DNA of 64,000 nucleotides from Hirundichthys speculiger (lineage: Eukaryota > Chordata > Actinopteri > Beloniformes > Exocoetidae). Every line of letters starts with the position of its first letter. The stretch's first letter is position 1. The notes beneath the pieces are model-generated. The model did no database searches. It was not told where the DNA came from and was given only the letters and a program-made list of their open reading frames with translations. The stretch lies in contig JAGFBZ010002029.1 in assembly GCA_018398805.1 (NCBI GenBank), forward strand, positions 34,998 to 98,997, written 5' to 3'. A program made the position numbers and the translations under genes. Shown here in pieces: positions 11,154-23,202 of the stretch.

Positions 11154-12619
11154 ATGACATCTGCACAGTTTGTCTTCTGTCTGTCATGCCTGTTTTTAGG
11201 AAAGATGGGTGAGTTTTAATTGTAATTTTATACTAACATTCCAACAATTCCTTTATATAATGATAATGCTGAATTCAGTCAGACTTGTTTTTCAATGATT
11301 TTTCTGATTTGGCTTCAGCTCAGAAGATTCATCCGAAATCATCTTCATTGATTTTTCAAGAGAGCAGTTTTATATCAGCTCATGTTGGAGACAATGTGAC
11401 TTTGAGATGTTTCTATGATGATCCATCATTTCTCTTCTGGTACAAGCAACCTCTGGGAGAAAAACCAAAGCTCATTTCTACCTTCTATGAATTTAGCACA
11501 AAAAACAATTTTGATGATGCATTCAAAGACAATCCACGCTTCACTCTTGACACAGAAAATGGTAAACATCACTTGACAATTTCAGATCTGAAATTGTCAG
11601 ATTCAGCTACTTACTATTGTGCAGCTAGCAAAGCGGTCAAAGTGGATTTTGCAGAGGGTACTACAGTTAATGTGAAGGAATCAGATTTAACAATCCAACG
11701 TGCGATTCACCAGTCATCATCTGTGACCATCCAGTCAGGAGACTCAGTTACTCTGAACTGTACAGTACATACTGGGACCTGTGATGGAGAACACAGTGTT
11801 TACTGGTTCAAAGACTCTGAAGAATCTCATCCAGGACTCATTTACACCCATGGAGGCAGGAACGATGAATGTGAGAGGAAACCCAACTCACAAACACATA
11901 CCTGTGTCTACAACCTGCCGATGAAGAACCTGAACGTGTCTCATGCTGGGACCTACTACTGTGCTGTTGCCTCATGTGGACACATACTGTTTGGAAATAA
12001 GACGGAGGTAGACTTCTCACGTGAGTAACAGTCTTGATGAATTGCTGTTGGTGGTCCATAAAGATATCATATGAAAGTTTGTTTGTAGACAAAGATAAAA
12101 GCTGAATTCTCTGTTTCTGGTGCCTGGCTCTCTGCAGGTGAGGTGGACCCTGGTGTTCTGGTGTATTTCTTGACTGGAACCTTGACATTCACGATGATCC
12201 TAGTTGTCTTACTGATTTACCAAGTGTACAAGATGAACCAAAGAAATCAGTGTGCAGGTACAGAAACAAAAAAACAAACAAACAAAACTTTGTCTATAAT
12301 CTGCTGAACATCTTTCAAATAACAGTGCATTTTTTGTGTCACAACCAGAGGAAAGATTTACATCTCCTACCACAGCAATAACAGGGGTAAAACTTACCTT
12401 TACAAAATACAAGCTGTACTTGCATGCATTATCAGCAGTTTTTCCAATATTGCCATTCATATTGTGACCTTTCTTCTTTTCTGTTTTTAGAGTAATAATG
12501 ATGAAACAAACAGCCCGCAATATGCTGCTTTAGAATTTAACCAGTTCAACAGATCAAGAAGACAGAGGAGCAACACCAAGAATGACTGTGTTTATTCCAG
12601 TGTGAAGCAGCAGAACTGA
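11154..12619 (+). CDS. nitr: Novel immune-type receptor (NITR-B), inhibitory type
   Basis: Five exons, 347 aa: 11154-11208, 11319-12020, 12138-12257, 12349-12386, 12491-12619. An in-frame ATG at 11151 would add one Met; 11154 matches the start used in NITR-A. The leader is MTSAQFVFCLSCLFLGKM. V domain and six-cysteine second Ig domain occupy the same positions as in NITR-A. The CDR3-like stretch before FAEGT reads AASKAVKVDF and is unlike its neighbours. The membrane segment is uncharged and the tail keeps YAAL and VYSSV. The 5' part (promoter to mid V domain) is close to NITR-C, and everything after the V domain is close to NITR-A, so the gene looks chimeric. The reading frame is intact. Confidence 0.9.
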
Positions 12620-14263
12620 ACTTGGTTAATCATTCAAGATATCTTTGTTGTGCATCCAGGAGCAGAGCCCAGGGTACATGTTATATCGTGTTGTATCTGT
12701 TTTTGGCTTCCTGTTGGTCTGCGATTAAAATATAAAACGAAGGAGCAGCACCAAGAATGTTTGTGTTTATTCCAGTGTACGACAGTAAAACTATGTTTGA
12801 TCAATTATTCAGTGAATCTTGTTTAGCCCTTTTCCATTCTGTTGAAGACACAAGAGGTAGATATGTGACTGTTTCCGAGGGAGGTGGTTACTTGGCATTT
12901 TGTTCCTAACAATGTGTGTTTCTTCTTCCTTTTATATATCATAGAGAGCCCAGCCAATATAGGTTTTTCCAGTGGTTGATGCCTACAATTAGAAAGTGAC
13001 CATTAAATGTGTAACCTCTAATATGACCACAGTGTTTTTATTTTTTTTCTTAATAAAGATACTGAATAACAAATATGGATGGCCTTTAAAACTGTGATAA
13101 AACAACTAGAATAGGGAAGGGGGTGGCCTTGACTTTTGCAAATATATATTTCTAGCTTTCCTTTGGTCTGCAGCCAAAAGATGAATCCATAAAGTGTAGG
13201 TCTGGTAATGTGGGTACTTAAGACCCTATATTCTTCTTTTGGTTTAAAGCATGTTATTTTATTATTACTTGTGTGTTTCTTCCAAAAGAAACAACTGATC
13301 TACAGTGTTTTGGTCTTTTTATTCCACATGAATAAAATCAACCACTGCTGTTGTTCACTGCAATTACAGATGCTTGTATAAATGACCTGCACTCTTCTTT
13401 AAGCCTGTGGTCCTGTACTCAGACTTCTTCTGTATACTTGCAAAATATTATTAAATAAAAACCAATTTATATGTGCAGGCTTTTGTTTGTGCATATTTCC
13501 ATAGGTGAAAGATATAAAGCCTTTATGTACCTCTGTTAGACATATTAAAATGTGGTCCTGTTTTAACTGTGAAGAAACAGAGGAAATAAATACTCATTAC
13601 CGATGATAATGGTGGTAAGACTTAAATTTGGCAGGTTTAAGTTGTTCTACGGTCTGTCTGCAGAAATTGTCCTTTCTTCACAAAATTACATTTTGCAAAA
13701 GTTTCCATCCATCAGGTGTTGCTGGTGAGGTTTTACTGAGTCATGCAGTAGTAAGTTCATTAATTAATATTGATGAGGCTATGAATACAAAAAGACTTCA
13801 TTCATAGATCAGGTATGAACCAAGGGGGGCTTGCTAAACTGTTGCCACCACTGAAGTGGTAACAGAGGAAAGTTGGCTAAAATGAGCCATATGGATAAAT
13901 TGACCCACTCCCAATATCTTGGCAAGTGTGCATTTGTATTATCATACAAAATACATGTTGGTAATTTATCAATGTATAAAACCATGTATGTCATTTAGCT
14001 CAATATTTGTCTGAATTGGTTAAGGAGCTAAATATTTTTCTTTCCCAAATATCAGTTGTGGGGCAAAATAATTTAAATGCTGAAGGTTAAATTGAACCAG
14101 GATAACTGGTAGTAAGATAAAAGAGCTTCGATGAAACTGCAATGAGAGACAGCAAGAAACTGTAAACTACTGTATTAGATGGTCAGTTTAACCTGAGATG
14201 GTACAATTTATCCAATGAGTCTGGTCAAGTTAGCCCAGACCTGGACCAAACTGATCCACAATA
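12002..14263. repeat. Duplicated block downstream of NITR-B (copy 2)
   Basis: This is the partner of 5220-7732, near-identical over introns 2-4, exons 3-5 and about 1.6 kb of 3' flank. It preserves the empty site for repeat A. A short hAT-type element (14327-14893) lies just beyond its end. Confidence 0.85.
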
Positions 14264-14326
14264 TTCCTCGTTAAATTACACCAATAACCCAATATCATGA
14301 GTATAACATGGTAACATCCTCTATAC

Positions 14327-14893
14327 CAGTGGTTCTCAAACTTTTAGTCAGTACCACCTGATGACCAATTTTAAAATATAGCCATATATGCCTTCTCAAT
14401 CAGCTTTAAACACACAGAGATGTTTTTTCCTTATTGTGGTTATTTATTACCTGAGTACCACCATGATGACCAATTTTAAAATATAGCCATATATGCCTTC
14501 TCAATCAGCTTTAAACACACAGAGATGTTCATTCCTTATTGTGGTTATTTATTACCTGAATTTTTACTTCAATGAATCAAACATTTACAACTCTGTCCAA
14601 CAATTCTCACATACTTATACTCTCATACAGAGCAAAATAAACACACTCAAAAGTTGTTACATCTGCAACTGAATATGCAACAAATATTTTTTTAAAAGAC
14701 ACAATTTTAATTATCTCAAGCTACACATTTCATTCGAAACGTTGTATTTATAATGCATTATATGTTTCCAATTTTTCTTTTTTTTAAGTGAAAATGTGGA
14801 AACAATGTGGAAAGTCATAATGTTCCCCCGCATACCACCAGAGAGTGCTCACGTACCACCAGTGGCACCCATACCACAGTTTGCGCACCACTG
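14327..14893. mobile_element. hAT-type MITE with 8-bp target duplication
   Basis: The 567-bp element starts CAGTGGTTCTCAAACT and ends with the imperfect reverse complement AGTTTGCGCACCACTG. It is flanked by CTCTATAC at 14319-14326 and 14894-14901. CAGTG ends and an 8-bp duplication mark the hAT superfamily. A direct duplication of about 104 bp lies inside (about 14352-14456 and 14456-14562). No transposase is encoded. Confidence 0.88.
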
Positions 14894-14925
14894 CTCTATA
14901 CCTTTTAAATAAAAAAACTAGAAAA

Positions 14926-15545
14926 GCGCAGACCTCTGTCAAGCACAACAATTATTGAAAATTTGAAAGTGATTCAGAATCCACAATTTCTTCTGGATCA
15001 CACCCAAAATTAAATCAGTTCTTCCTTTTCACATTCCTGACAACTCCTGAAAAAAATTTCACCAAAATCCATCCATAACTTTTTGAGTTATCTTCAACAC
15101 AGACAAACAAACAAACAAACTAGAAAAGCACTCAGAGAGCACAGACCTCCGCCAAGCGCAGCAGTTCCCCCATATAGCGATTTACAGATTGTGATAAAAT
15201 CCACGTTCTGGATCAGATCCGGATCAGCCTTTGAAATTTGATAGAGGTTCCCATTGTCAATCCGTGAGTCAAATTTAATGGGTTTTGGGCAATAATTAAT
15301 GGAAATATTGAGAAACAAAATTTTTGGCCCCATTAACCGCAATGTTATCGAAAATTTGAAAGTGATCCAGAATCCAGGATTTCTTCCGGATCACACCCAA
15401 AATGAAATCAGTTCTTCCTTTTTTCACATTTCTGACAAAAATTTCATCAAAATCCATCCATAACTATTTGAGTTATCTTGTACACGGACAGACAGACAGA
15501 CAGATAAAGGCCGGCAAAAACATAACCTCTTTGTCTGAGGTAAAA
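14926..15545 (-). repeat. Interspersed repeat family A, two adjacent copies
   Basis: One partial copy runs about 14926-15090 and a longer one about 15118-15545, both reversed relative to copy 1. Each starts CTAGAAAAGC. The longer copy also holds the block around 15140-15330 that is missing from the 264-bp copy at 6481. Its far end (CATAACCTCTTTGTCTGAGGT) is diverged. Confidence 0.7.
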
Positions 15546-15897
15546 AACTCACGCAGAGCTTGGTATCACCTGTTGTGAAAAATCCATCTTTCAAGTAGGA
15601 CTCCTGGTATTGTCTGTTAAAAGCTTTTTTCTTCTTGGAAGTCGTAGGCTGTACTTCTTTCTCTTCACTGTGCATTTTCCCATTCAGAAGGAAACTTGCC
15701 AAAGACTTCTGTTTATTACTCATTTTGCGAGTTGAGTTAAATTTTGGCGTTCATTTTTCAAAATAAAAGATTTTTCACAATAAAAGCTAATTCAGGCTCA
15801 TCTAATAAATGAAACTTTAAAAAACAATTTTTTTTCTTGTGCTTACTGCAAGTGATCCACGGCCCGGTACCGGTCGGGGGGTTGGGGACCACTGGTG
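15543..15897 (-). mobile_element. 5' end of a hAT transposon (ZBED5-like) with start of transposase
   Basis: The terminal repeat, read on the minus strand from about 15897, starts CAGTGGTCCCCAACC and includes ACCGGTACCGGGCCGTGG. The transposase start lies at 15723 and reads MSNKQKSLASFLL, then KKKKAFNRQYQESYLKDGF. This resembles the N-terminus of hAT transposases related to domesticated vertebrate ZBED5-like genes. Only about 55 codons remain before repeat A cuts in near 15545. The C-terminus and the other end are absent. Confidence 0.65.
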
Positions 15898-17335
15898 TAG
15901 TATGTGTGAGTTGTGTGGTGTGGTGCATATGGATGAATGTGTGGTGGTTTGAGTTGTGATAGTGTTGTGATAGTGTTTGTCTCCAGTATCCTCACCAAAG
16001 TTAAAGCAGACCAGCAGCCCAGACCCAGGACAGTAAGCAGTGATGTTTGCCTCCAATGCCTCTTCAGCACCAACCAGTGACCACAACCACGCTTACTGGC
16101 TGGACCAGAGTCGGTGATGGAGTGTTAGGCCAGTGTCATGCAGCAGACCTTCACCAGTGCACTGGATTTCCCTCCAGACCCAACAGGTGCCATCCAGCCC
16201 ATCCACCCCTCCCACATCCACAAGCTCAGACAAGGCAACAAGCCTCCCCCCACACATCAGAGGCAACAGAAAGGTGGAGTGGCCCACAGCCTGCACCGCC
16301 AGAACATACCACCGACACCACGGGTATGGTACAAGGGCAGGGGAAGGGTGATCCCGCCCACCCCCCAACCATACCGCCATCCCACAGAGGGCAAGGCGTA
16401 AGCCCCCATGCCCCAAAGGATGCCAAGGGAAGGGACATACCAAACCCACAGGGCGAGGCCCGGAGCCAGATCCCCCCTCAGCAGGTCCACACCATGGTGC
16501 CTCGAGACTCTGACCAAAACCCTAGTTAAGTGAAGACTAGGCTACTTTCTAACTCCCCGATTAGAAAACAGTAGTGCTACCAACAGTGCTGTGTGACCCC
16601 GAACTAGGTGAATAAGGGTAGGTGATTTCATTAAAATCGGAGTGCAGGAGTGGTTAGGGGGTAGTAAGGAGGACATTGACCCACTGCTGGGCCACAACCC
16701 ACCCGCCATTTGGATCCCCACCACAAGGAGCACCTCCAACCCTACCATGTAACCTAGTGTGTGACCCATGTGTCTTGTGCCCTGATCTAGTGATGTGCAT
16801 TAAAAGAGGCATGGTATGAACAAATGCTGGAGAGAGTGAGACAGGGCAGTGACCTGGTCCCTCAACCCCACGGCCTCCCAGCCTGACCCGGATGTAAGTG
16901 GAGGCGACCCAACCACGAACAGCCGATGCAACTCCAATCACACCACCATGGGGGATCACCCATACAGTCCAACACTGCCCAGCACCAGCCATACCTAGCA
17001 CTGGACAGAGTTGACTCCCACAGAGGCAGCCCTACCTCCAAAGAGACGGGCTGTCTCCAAAGAGATAGGGCCACCTCCAAAGGAGATGAGAGCATGGCGA
17101 CCCCACCACCAGAAGGCCCATATGGCACAGTACCAGGGCCGCCCCACGGGCCAGGCAAGCCCCAACCCCCCTGTCAGAGGGACCCCTGACAGTCCCCAGC
17201 TATGAGCTGTCAATCCCTGTACTTGTTCAAGGTAGCCAGAAATTCGCTTTTTCGTCAGTTCTGTCACGGCTGATTTTAGGCTATCGAACAGTCCTTCGGA
17301 GGGGGCTGCATCTGCCATGTTGCCTATGTCTGGTC
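15898..17335. repeat. GC-rich block of unknown class
   Basis: About 1.4 kb is far more GC-rich than its surroundings, with a C- and A-rich plus strand full of CCCACC and CCAGC words. Open frames occur on both strands because of composition. The best coding hint is on the minus strand from 17318: an ATG followed by about 35 codons (MADAAPSEGLFDSLKSAVTE...) before the frame becomes composition-like. It could be the 5' or 3' untranslated part of a LINE or a captured segment. I cannot name it. Confidence 0.4.
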
Positions 17336-17700
17336 TGTGTTGGCAGCTTCCCTAACTCTTTGGCTCAGTAACACCTAGCTGCCCTGACGTCAGTTCTGGC
17401 TTAGCCTAATCAGTTTCACTTAGCTTGCCTTAACCTTGCAACCAATCTACCTAGCTTCTGTTAATAATACACTGATATACAGCTGAATTAGAATGCTCCT
17501 TAAGCTTCAAGTTAGAACAAAAAATGAACTGAAGAAAGTACTAGGTATATAGTGAGTATTAAATACTAGCTCTGTTTACATTATTTGAAAATGGTCATTG
17601 CATGAAGCAGCGTGTGTTAAAAAAAAAACAATGATATATTAGCAGACTTAAACAGCCCTGTCCATTAGGTTCTAATGGAGGTCATTTAAATTCAGTTAAA
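17336..17700. other. Intergenic, nothing recognised
   Basis: AT-rich sequence without a supported gene. Confidence 0.35.
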
Positions 17701-17703
17701 ATG

Positions 17704-17817
<114 letters not shown>

Positions 17818-18341
17818 CTCAAACGACCTCTGCTAACATTGACCTTTTCAGATTGTAAGGTATAAAGTTCTCAATATGCTACTAAAGCAAAAAGGAAGCA
17901 AAAAAAAAAGTAACAAAACAAAAAACAAACTCAGCCACATTTCCCAGTCAAAATTATTTTTGCTTCTATGCTTTCAAATGAGTTTGAAAATAGTATTGTA
18001 CTCATTAGGCTACATCTCCTTTAACAAAAACACAAATAACAGCCTTTGTTTTCTTATTAAATTCTGTGAATGATCTTTATTCTGCTGCTTTAAATAGATC
18101 TATTTGACAGGTCATGAAACGGACATTATAGTGTTTGTTCATTGTTAAAAGTCATGTAATTAGACTTCACTCTTGTAATTTCAGATTAAAATATAAATAA
18201 ATGTCTCTCAAATAAGAACGAGTTATAAAAGATCATGACAGTTCCTCACATTTCTTTCACTGTTCTGAACTTATCAAGAGCCAACCTTGACTACGTGATC
18301 CTCTGTGATACTCTGACTATATTTCCACAGAAAGACAGTCT

Positions 18342-18405
18342 GTGTCACCTCAGATGGGCCAATCAAACTCAGCCTTGCCTCTTAACACTTGAGAAAGTTC
18401 CAACC
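18342..18405 (+). promoter_or_regulatory. Proximal promoter of NITR-C
   Basis: TGTCACCTCAG ends at 18354 and GGCCAATCA lies at 18357-18365, 77 bp before the first ATG (18434). The block is almost identical to that of NITR-B. Confidence 0.6.
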
Positions 18406-18436
18406 TTCTTTGCATTCAACACAAGAAACACACATG

Positions 18437-19914
18437 ATGACATCTGCACAGTTTGTCTTCTGTCTGACATGCTTGGTTTTAGGGAAGATGGGTGAGTTTT
18501 GATTGTAATTTTTTTTTACTAACATTCCAACAATTCTTTTATATAATGATAATACTGAATTCAGTCAAACTTGTTTTTCAATGATTTTTCTGATTTGTCT
18601 TCAGCTCAGAAGATTCATCCGACACCATCTTCATCGATTTATCAAGAGAGCCGTTTTATATCAGCTCATGTTGGAGACAATGTGACTTTGAGATGTTTCT
18701 ATAAAGATCCAAATATGCTCTTCTGGTACAAGCAACCTCTGGGAGAAAAACCAAAGCTCATTTCTACCTTCTATGAATATAGTTCAAAAATCAATTTTGA
18801 TGATACATTCAAAGATGATCCACGCTTCACTCTTGACACAGAACGTGGTAAACATCACTTGACAATTTCAGATCTGAAATTGTCAGATTCAGCTACTTAC
18901 TATTGTGCAGGTAGCCATTCAATGGTCCTGACTTTTGCAGAGGGTACTACAGTTAATGTGAAGAATTCCAGTCTTAAAATCCAAACCTTGATCCATCAGT
19001 CATCATCTGTGACCATCCAGTCAGGAGACTCAGTTACTCTGAACTGTACAGTACATACTGGGACCTGTGATGGAGAACACAGTGTTTACTGGTTCAAAGA
19101 CTCTGAAGAATCTCATCCAGGACTCATTTACACCCATGGAGGCAGGAACGATGAATGTGAGAGGAAACCCAACTCACAAACACATACCTGTGTCTACAAC
19201 CTGCCGATGAAGAACCTGAACGTGTCTCATGCTGGGACCTACTACTGTGCTGTTGTCTCATGTGGACACATACTGTTTGGAAATAAGACGGAGGTAGACG
19301 TCTCACGTGAGTAACAGTCTTGATAATTGCTGTTTGTGGTCCATAAAGATATCATATGAAAGTTTGTTTGTAGACAAAGATAAAAGCTGAATTCTCTGTT
19401 TCTGGTACCTGGCTCTCTGCAGGTGAGGTGGACCCTGGTGTTCTGGTGTATTTCTTGACTGGAACCTTAACATTCACTATGATCCTAGTTGTCTTACTGA
19501 TTTACCAAGTGTACAAGATGAACAAAAGAAATCAGTGTGCAGGTACAGAAACAGAAGACTCTGAAGTTAATTTCTGTATGTTCAGATGAACTTATCTTTT
19601 TAATAACAGATCATTTTCTGTGTTTCACAACCAGCAGAAAGATTTCCATCTCCTCCAACAGCAATAACAGGGGTAAGATCTACTATTATAAATTTACAAG
19701 CTGAATATGCTTTCATTGTCAGTAGATCTTTCCAATACTGCCATCCATATTGTGATCTTTCTTCTTCTGTGTATTCTGTTTTTAGAGTACTAATGAAGAA
19801 TTAAACAGCCCCCAGTATGCTGCTTTAGATTTTAACCAGCTCAACAGATCAAGAAGACAGAGGAGCAACACCAAGAATGACTGTGTTTATTCCAGTGTGA
19901 AGCAGCAGAACTGA
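18437..19914 (+). CDS. nitr: Novel immune-type receptor (NITR-C), inhibitory type
   Basis: Five exons, 347 aa: 18437-18491, 18605-19306, 19423-19542, 19635-19672, 19786-19914. A second in-frame ATG at 18434 is possible. The leader is MTSAQFVFCLTCLVLGKM. The V domain carries Cys/Trp/YYC and FAEGT, with the CDR3-like stretch AGSHSMVLTF, nearly that of NITR-A. The second Ig domain keeps all six cysteines and is almost identical to those of A and B. Membrane segment and tail (YAAL, VYSSV) are as in A. From about 19555 on (intron 3, exon 4, intron 4, 3' flank) the sequence departs from A and B, so it lies outside their recent exchange. The exon 4 acceptor is CCAG before CAGAAAG at 19635, chosen to keep the 38-nt exon length. 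The frame is intact. Confidence 0.9.
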
Positions 19915-20270
19915 ACTGTTCCAAATAACTGATCTTCTGTATGTTCAAAAGCTTGAGATACATTTTTAAAATGATATTTCGTGTGTCTTATTGCCCTTTG
20001 TTTTTATAGCATCATTTTTTAAAGATATATTGATTTAAGATTTTTAATGGTGTATAGTAATATTTGATTATACACAAGTAAGTCTGTCACTGATCAACTT
20101 ATTTTGAAGCCAACAACTTTCAATAAATAAATAAATTAAACATGGACTTTTTACTCAGCAAGTCATCTTTGTATGTGGGCTTACATGTAAGATTCATGAA
20201 TCGTAAAACAGTAAAAAATAGATTTGGAAACAAAAAGGAATATAACAGAGCTTAGAATAGATGAGCAAAA
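19915..20270. other. 3' flank of NITR-C
   Basis: AT-rich 3' untranslated and flanking sequence. A candidate polyadenylation signal lies in AATAAATAAATAAA near 20125. Nothing else is recognised. Confidence 0.4.
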
Positions 20271-20274
20271 ACAG

Positions 20275-20525
20275 TGCAGTGAAACTGTACTAAACAAAGG
20301 CACTTGAAAACAGACGATTTTTCAGTTTAACTTGAAAAGTGTCTAAGGTTGGAGCAGGAAGTTTATTTTGTCTGTGTTCAGCATCGTGGCTAAATGTATT
20401 TCCACCCTGTTTGGTTCTAACTGGAGGTTCTACCAGCAACTCCCTCCTAAAGATCTCAGAGCTCTAAATGGTTTCTATTCTACACAGAGATTAGTGTTCA
20501 GTATTTTGGCCCTATATTATTAACT
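20275..20525 (-). repeat. L2/Maui-like LINE 3' region fragment
   Basis: The words CCTAAAGATCTCAGAGCTCT and TTGGCCCTATAT, and the overall order, resemble the 3' untranslated parts of teleost L2-group LINEs. The segment near 31660-31760 is similar. No coding part is seen here. Confidence 0.4.
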
Positions 20526-22480
20526 GATAAGTGATATTAGACACAGTTCTGACTCCCAGCCTGTGACCCTTTACTGTATGTCTTCCCCTTCTTTCTCCCC
20601 CACTTTCCTCTCTTTCACAGCAAAGACCAATAGAGCCACAAAATCTTAAAAAAAAGAAAAAGAAAAAAAAAAGATGCATGCATGGGTATTTGAAGAGCTG
20701 ATATCTTTAGAAGGGATTGTATTTCATTTAAGTACAGTAACAACTCCGCTTCTGTCATTCTGTACGACTGTGAAACACTGTGTTTGTCAAACATGTCACT
20801 TCCTCAACCTCCCATGTGAGCCAGTGATAAATCTACTGTATATGGCGATATAAAGTTGAATTTCCACAATACAGAATGTTTGTAGTAAAGAAGTGCTACA
20901 TGTGGCCATGACACCAACCATCCAGAGAGAGACAGCAAAAACAGCCACTGTAAGGCATCCCCTGTGCTTAAATGCGCTTACAGAACAGATACTCTCACCC
21001 AGAAACCATCTCATATGCAAAAATATATTATTCATTAAGGGAGGACTATAAGTTGCAAATGCTCATTAGCTTTGTACAGCTTTTGTAAAGTGTCACTTAT
21101 CATTGCATTTGTGGAGAATAACTAGTGGTCTAGAGATTTCAGATGAGAGGTGCGATGATGAAGATCTGCATTGCAACAAGGAGCTGCAACAATTGCTTCA
21201 ATGCTTCCAAATTCCAATTCCAAGAGTGAGGAGAAAAGCATGTCAGCAGGTGCTGCTGTAAATGGACCACAGGATGCATTTGAAGATGCACCAAGATCCA
21301 ATCACTCAAACAACATTCAGAGGTGGTCTGGGCCACATCTGATCACATTATTTTAGCTGTGTAAGACAATGTGCAAGTCCTGCAAGTGTGAAAGCATAAG
21401 AGCAGGACCGTGTGCAAAAAAAAAATAAAAAGATAAAAAAGTGGTCTGAACATATTAAGCATATTATCACGTCTTTGCATGTCACTTCAATTACATCCTT
21501 GAATTGATGGTTTCTTGGACCCCAAGAAAGGAGTTGGTGCCATCATAACACTCTAGTTTGTAATCTGTACAGTAAAGTATATTATTTTAGCACCACTGAA
21601 GTGATGAAAAATGGATGCTTTTGCCTTTGGACAGAACAGCATTGGATCTTGGACCTTGTTAGATTCTGTTGGACTGCATTGTAAGATGCACAGGTTTGCC
21701 AGTGAAGTATGGAGAGGCATGTGAACTATACTTTAGTGAATGATCTGCAAACATCCAAGAATTAACTAAGCAGTGGTCTCTGAAATAAACCCACTTTACT
21801 TTCCAAACAACTGGGGGCAGTTTGTCAAGTCGGGAGTAGGTAGAGTTGCTTGCCCTACAACTAGAAGGATGCACTTGTGTGGTGACCAGGACCAATGCCA
21901 GCTTCTGTCCCAGTATCACCCTGTGCTCAAGAATCTTTGTGCTTGACCTATTCCGTATTGTTTTCCATGTCTTTCTTCCTTTCCCTGCCAGTCCAGTCCA
22001 ATCCCTAATCTAATGCACCAGTCCTTTCTCCAGCCTCAGTTACAGATCTAAAGGCTAATTTATACTATTGTGTCAAAGCATTACCGTAGCTATAGGTCTG
22101 AACCATATGCCATAGGCTATAGTAGACGCTGACATACACTTCTCTCCAAATGTAACTGCGTCATGTTGATGCTGACCACAAGAAATGTGATTGGAAATGT
22201 GATAACAGTAGTTGGCTGCAATGTCTGTAAAAACGACTGTTGCTCAAAATTTACCACGGCCAACTCACATAAAATATATTTTATTGGCTACTTTCCTATG
22301 TCTGAGCTACATACAGAAAGTAAACAAAGGATACTCAGCACTGTGAGCTACATCACTGCAGAAAGAGCCTGCATTGTCGTTTAGTGCTTGTTGGTGTACT
22401 AAAAACAGGCTGTATCTATAAATGTGGTGCCGAATCTTGTTACTACTTTTCACCAGGAGATGGCAGACATGTGTGCCTGT
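20526..22480. other. Intergenic, nothing recognised
   Basis: About 2 kb with A-rich runs near 20645 and 21420 and no supported gene on either strand. Short open frames lack splice or family support. Confidence 0.4.
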
Positions 22481-22499
22481 AATCTGAGAACCATTTTTG

Positions 22500-22881
22500 G
22501 TGGTGGCACTATTGAGGACTACTGGGCAGGTGACGTCACAATAATCAAATTAGATGACAAATCTACTTTCATTCCAAATTTTAATTCATACTGAAGATAT
22601 TTCTCATTTACAATATGCCTTTATCTCAAACCACTTTAAAGTTATAGCGTTTTGAAACCTTGATATCAAAATTTAACATTTTCCAATATGGCCGCCACCT
22701 TGTAACGTCATAATATGCAAATTATATGAATAATTTCACTCCCATCACAGACTTTGAGTCATACTGAACAATTTTCTCTTTGACAGTATATCTTTATCTC
22801 AAACTGCTTTCAAGTTATAGCCTTTTGAAATCTTGATATCAAAATTGTATATTTTCTTGAAAAAACTCCGGCGCCTAAAGG
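22500..22881. repeat. AT-rich repeat with a ~173-bp internal duplication
   Basis: Two diverged units begin near 22587 and 22760. Both contain ATACTGAA..., TATCTCAAAC..., AAGTTATAG and TTGATATCAAAAT in the same order. The region also has TGACGTCA at 22531-22538 and ATGCAAAT at 22715-22722. It ends where L2 sequence begins. Confidence 0.65.
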
Positions 22882-22893
22882 GTTAATAGAAGG

Positions 22894-23202
22894 TGTGACG
22901 ACTCCTCTACTTGTACACCAGGTCGTGGTGTTCCTGATCCCATGTGGATGCCTGTTTGCTGCCGCCAGGTTGCGGTTCTCACAGCTCTGGATTACTGCTG
23001 GCGTTCTAGGGTCTGCTGATGGGCTGTGGGACCAGTTGGCAGGACTGTGGCTGGCAGATGGTTTCACTCATGTTACTGTTGGTGTTATTTGGTGTGATTG
23101 TTTTTTTTTTTTTTTTCAAATAAACTTATACTGTTGGTACTGACCATCTTGTGCCACCTCCCTCACTCTTATCACGGCCTTGAGCCGGGTTGTGTTGTGA
23201 CA
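22894..23202 (+). mobile_element. Solo LTR (309 bp) inside an L2 LINE
   Basis: It starts TGTGACGACTCC and ends GTTGTGACA, so it has TG...CA ends. AAGG at 22890-22893 and AAGA at 23203-23206 are a probable 4-bp target duplication with one change. L2 sequence runs up to both flanks. AATAAA near 23119 after a T tract could serve as its polyadenylation signal. No internal coding region remains. Confidence 0.65.

Noticed and set aside
10952..11212. Open frame over promoter and leader of NITR-B, conserved at 18235-18495 and 27822-28133
   Set aside because: It is in a different frame from the leader, is absent in A, E and F, and its conservation is explained by the paralogous promoter block.
16047..16529. 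Several overlapping Pro/His-rich open frames on both strands
   Set aside because: They arise from the GC-rich composition of the 15.9-17.3 kb block; all frames look alike and none has a domain.
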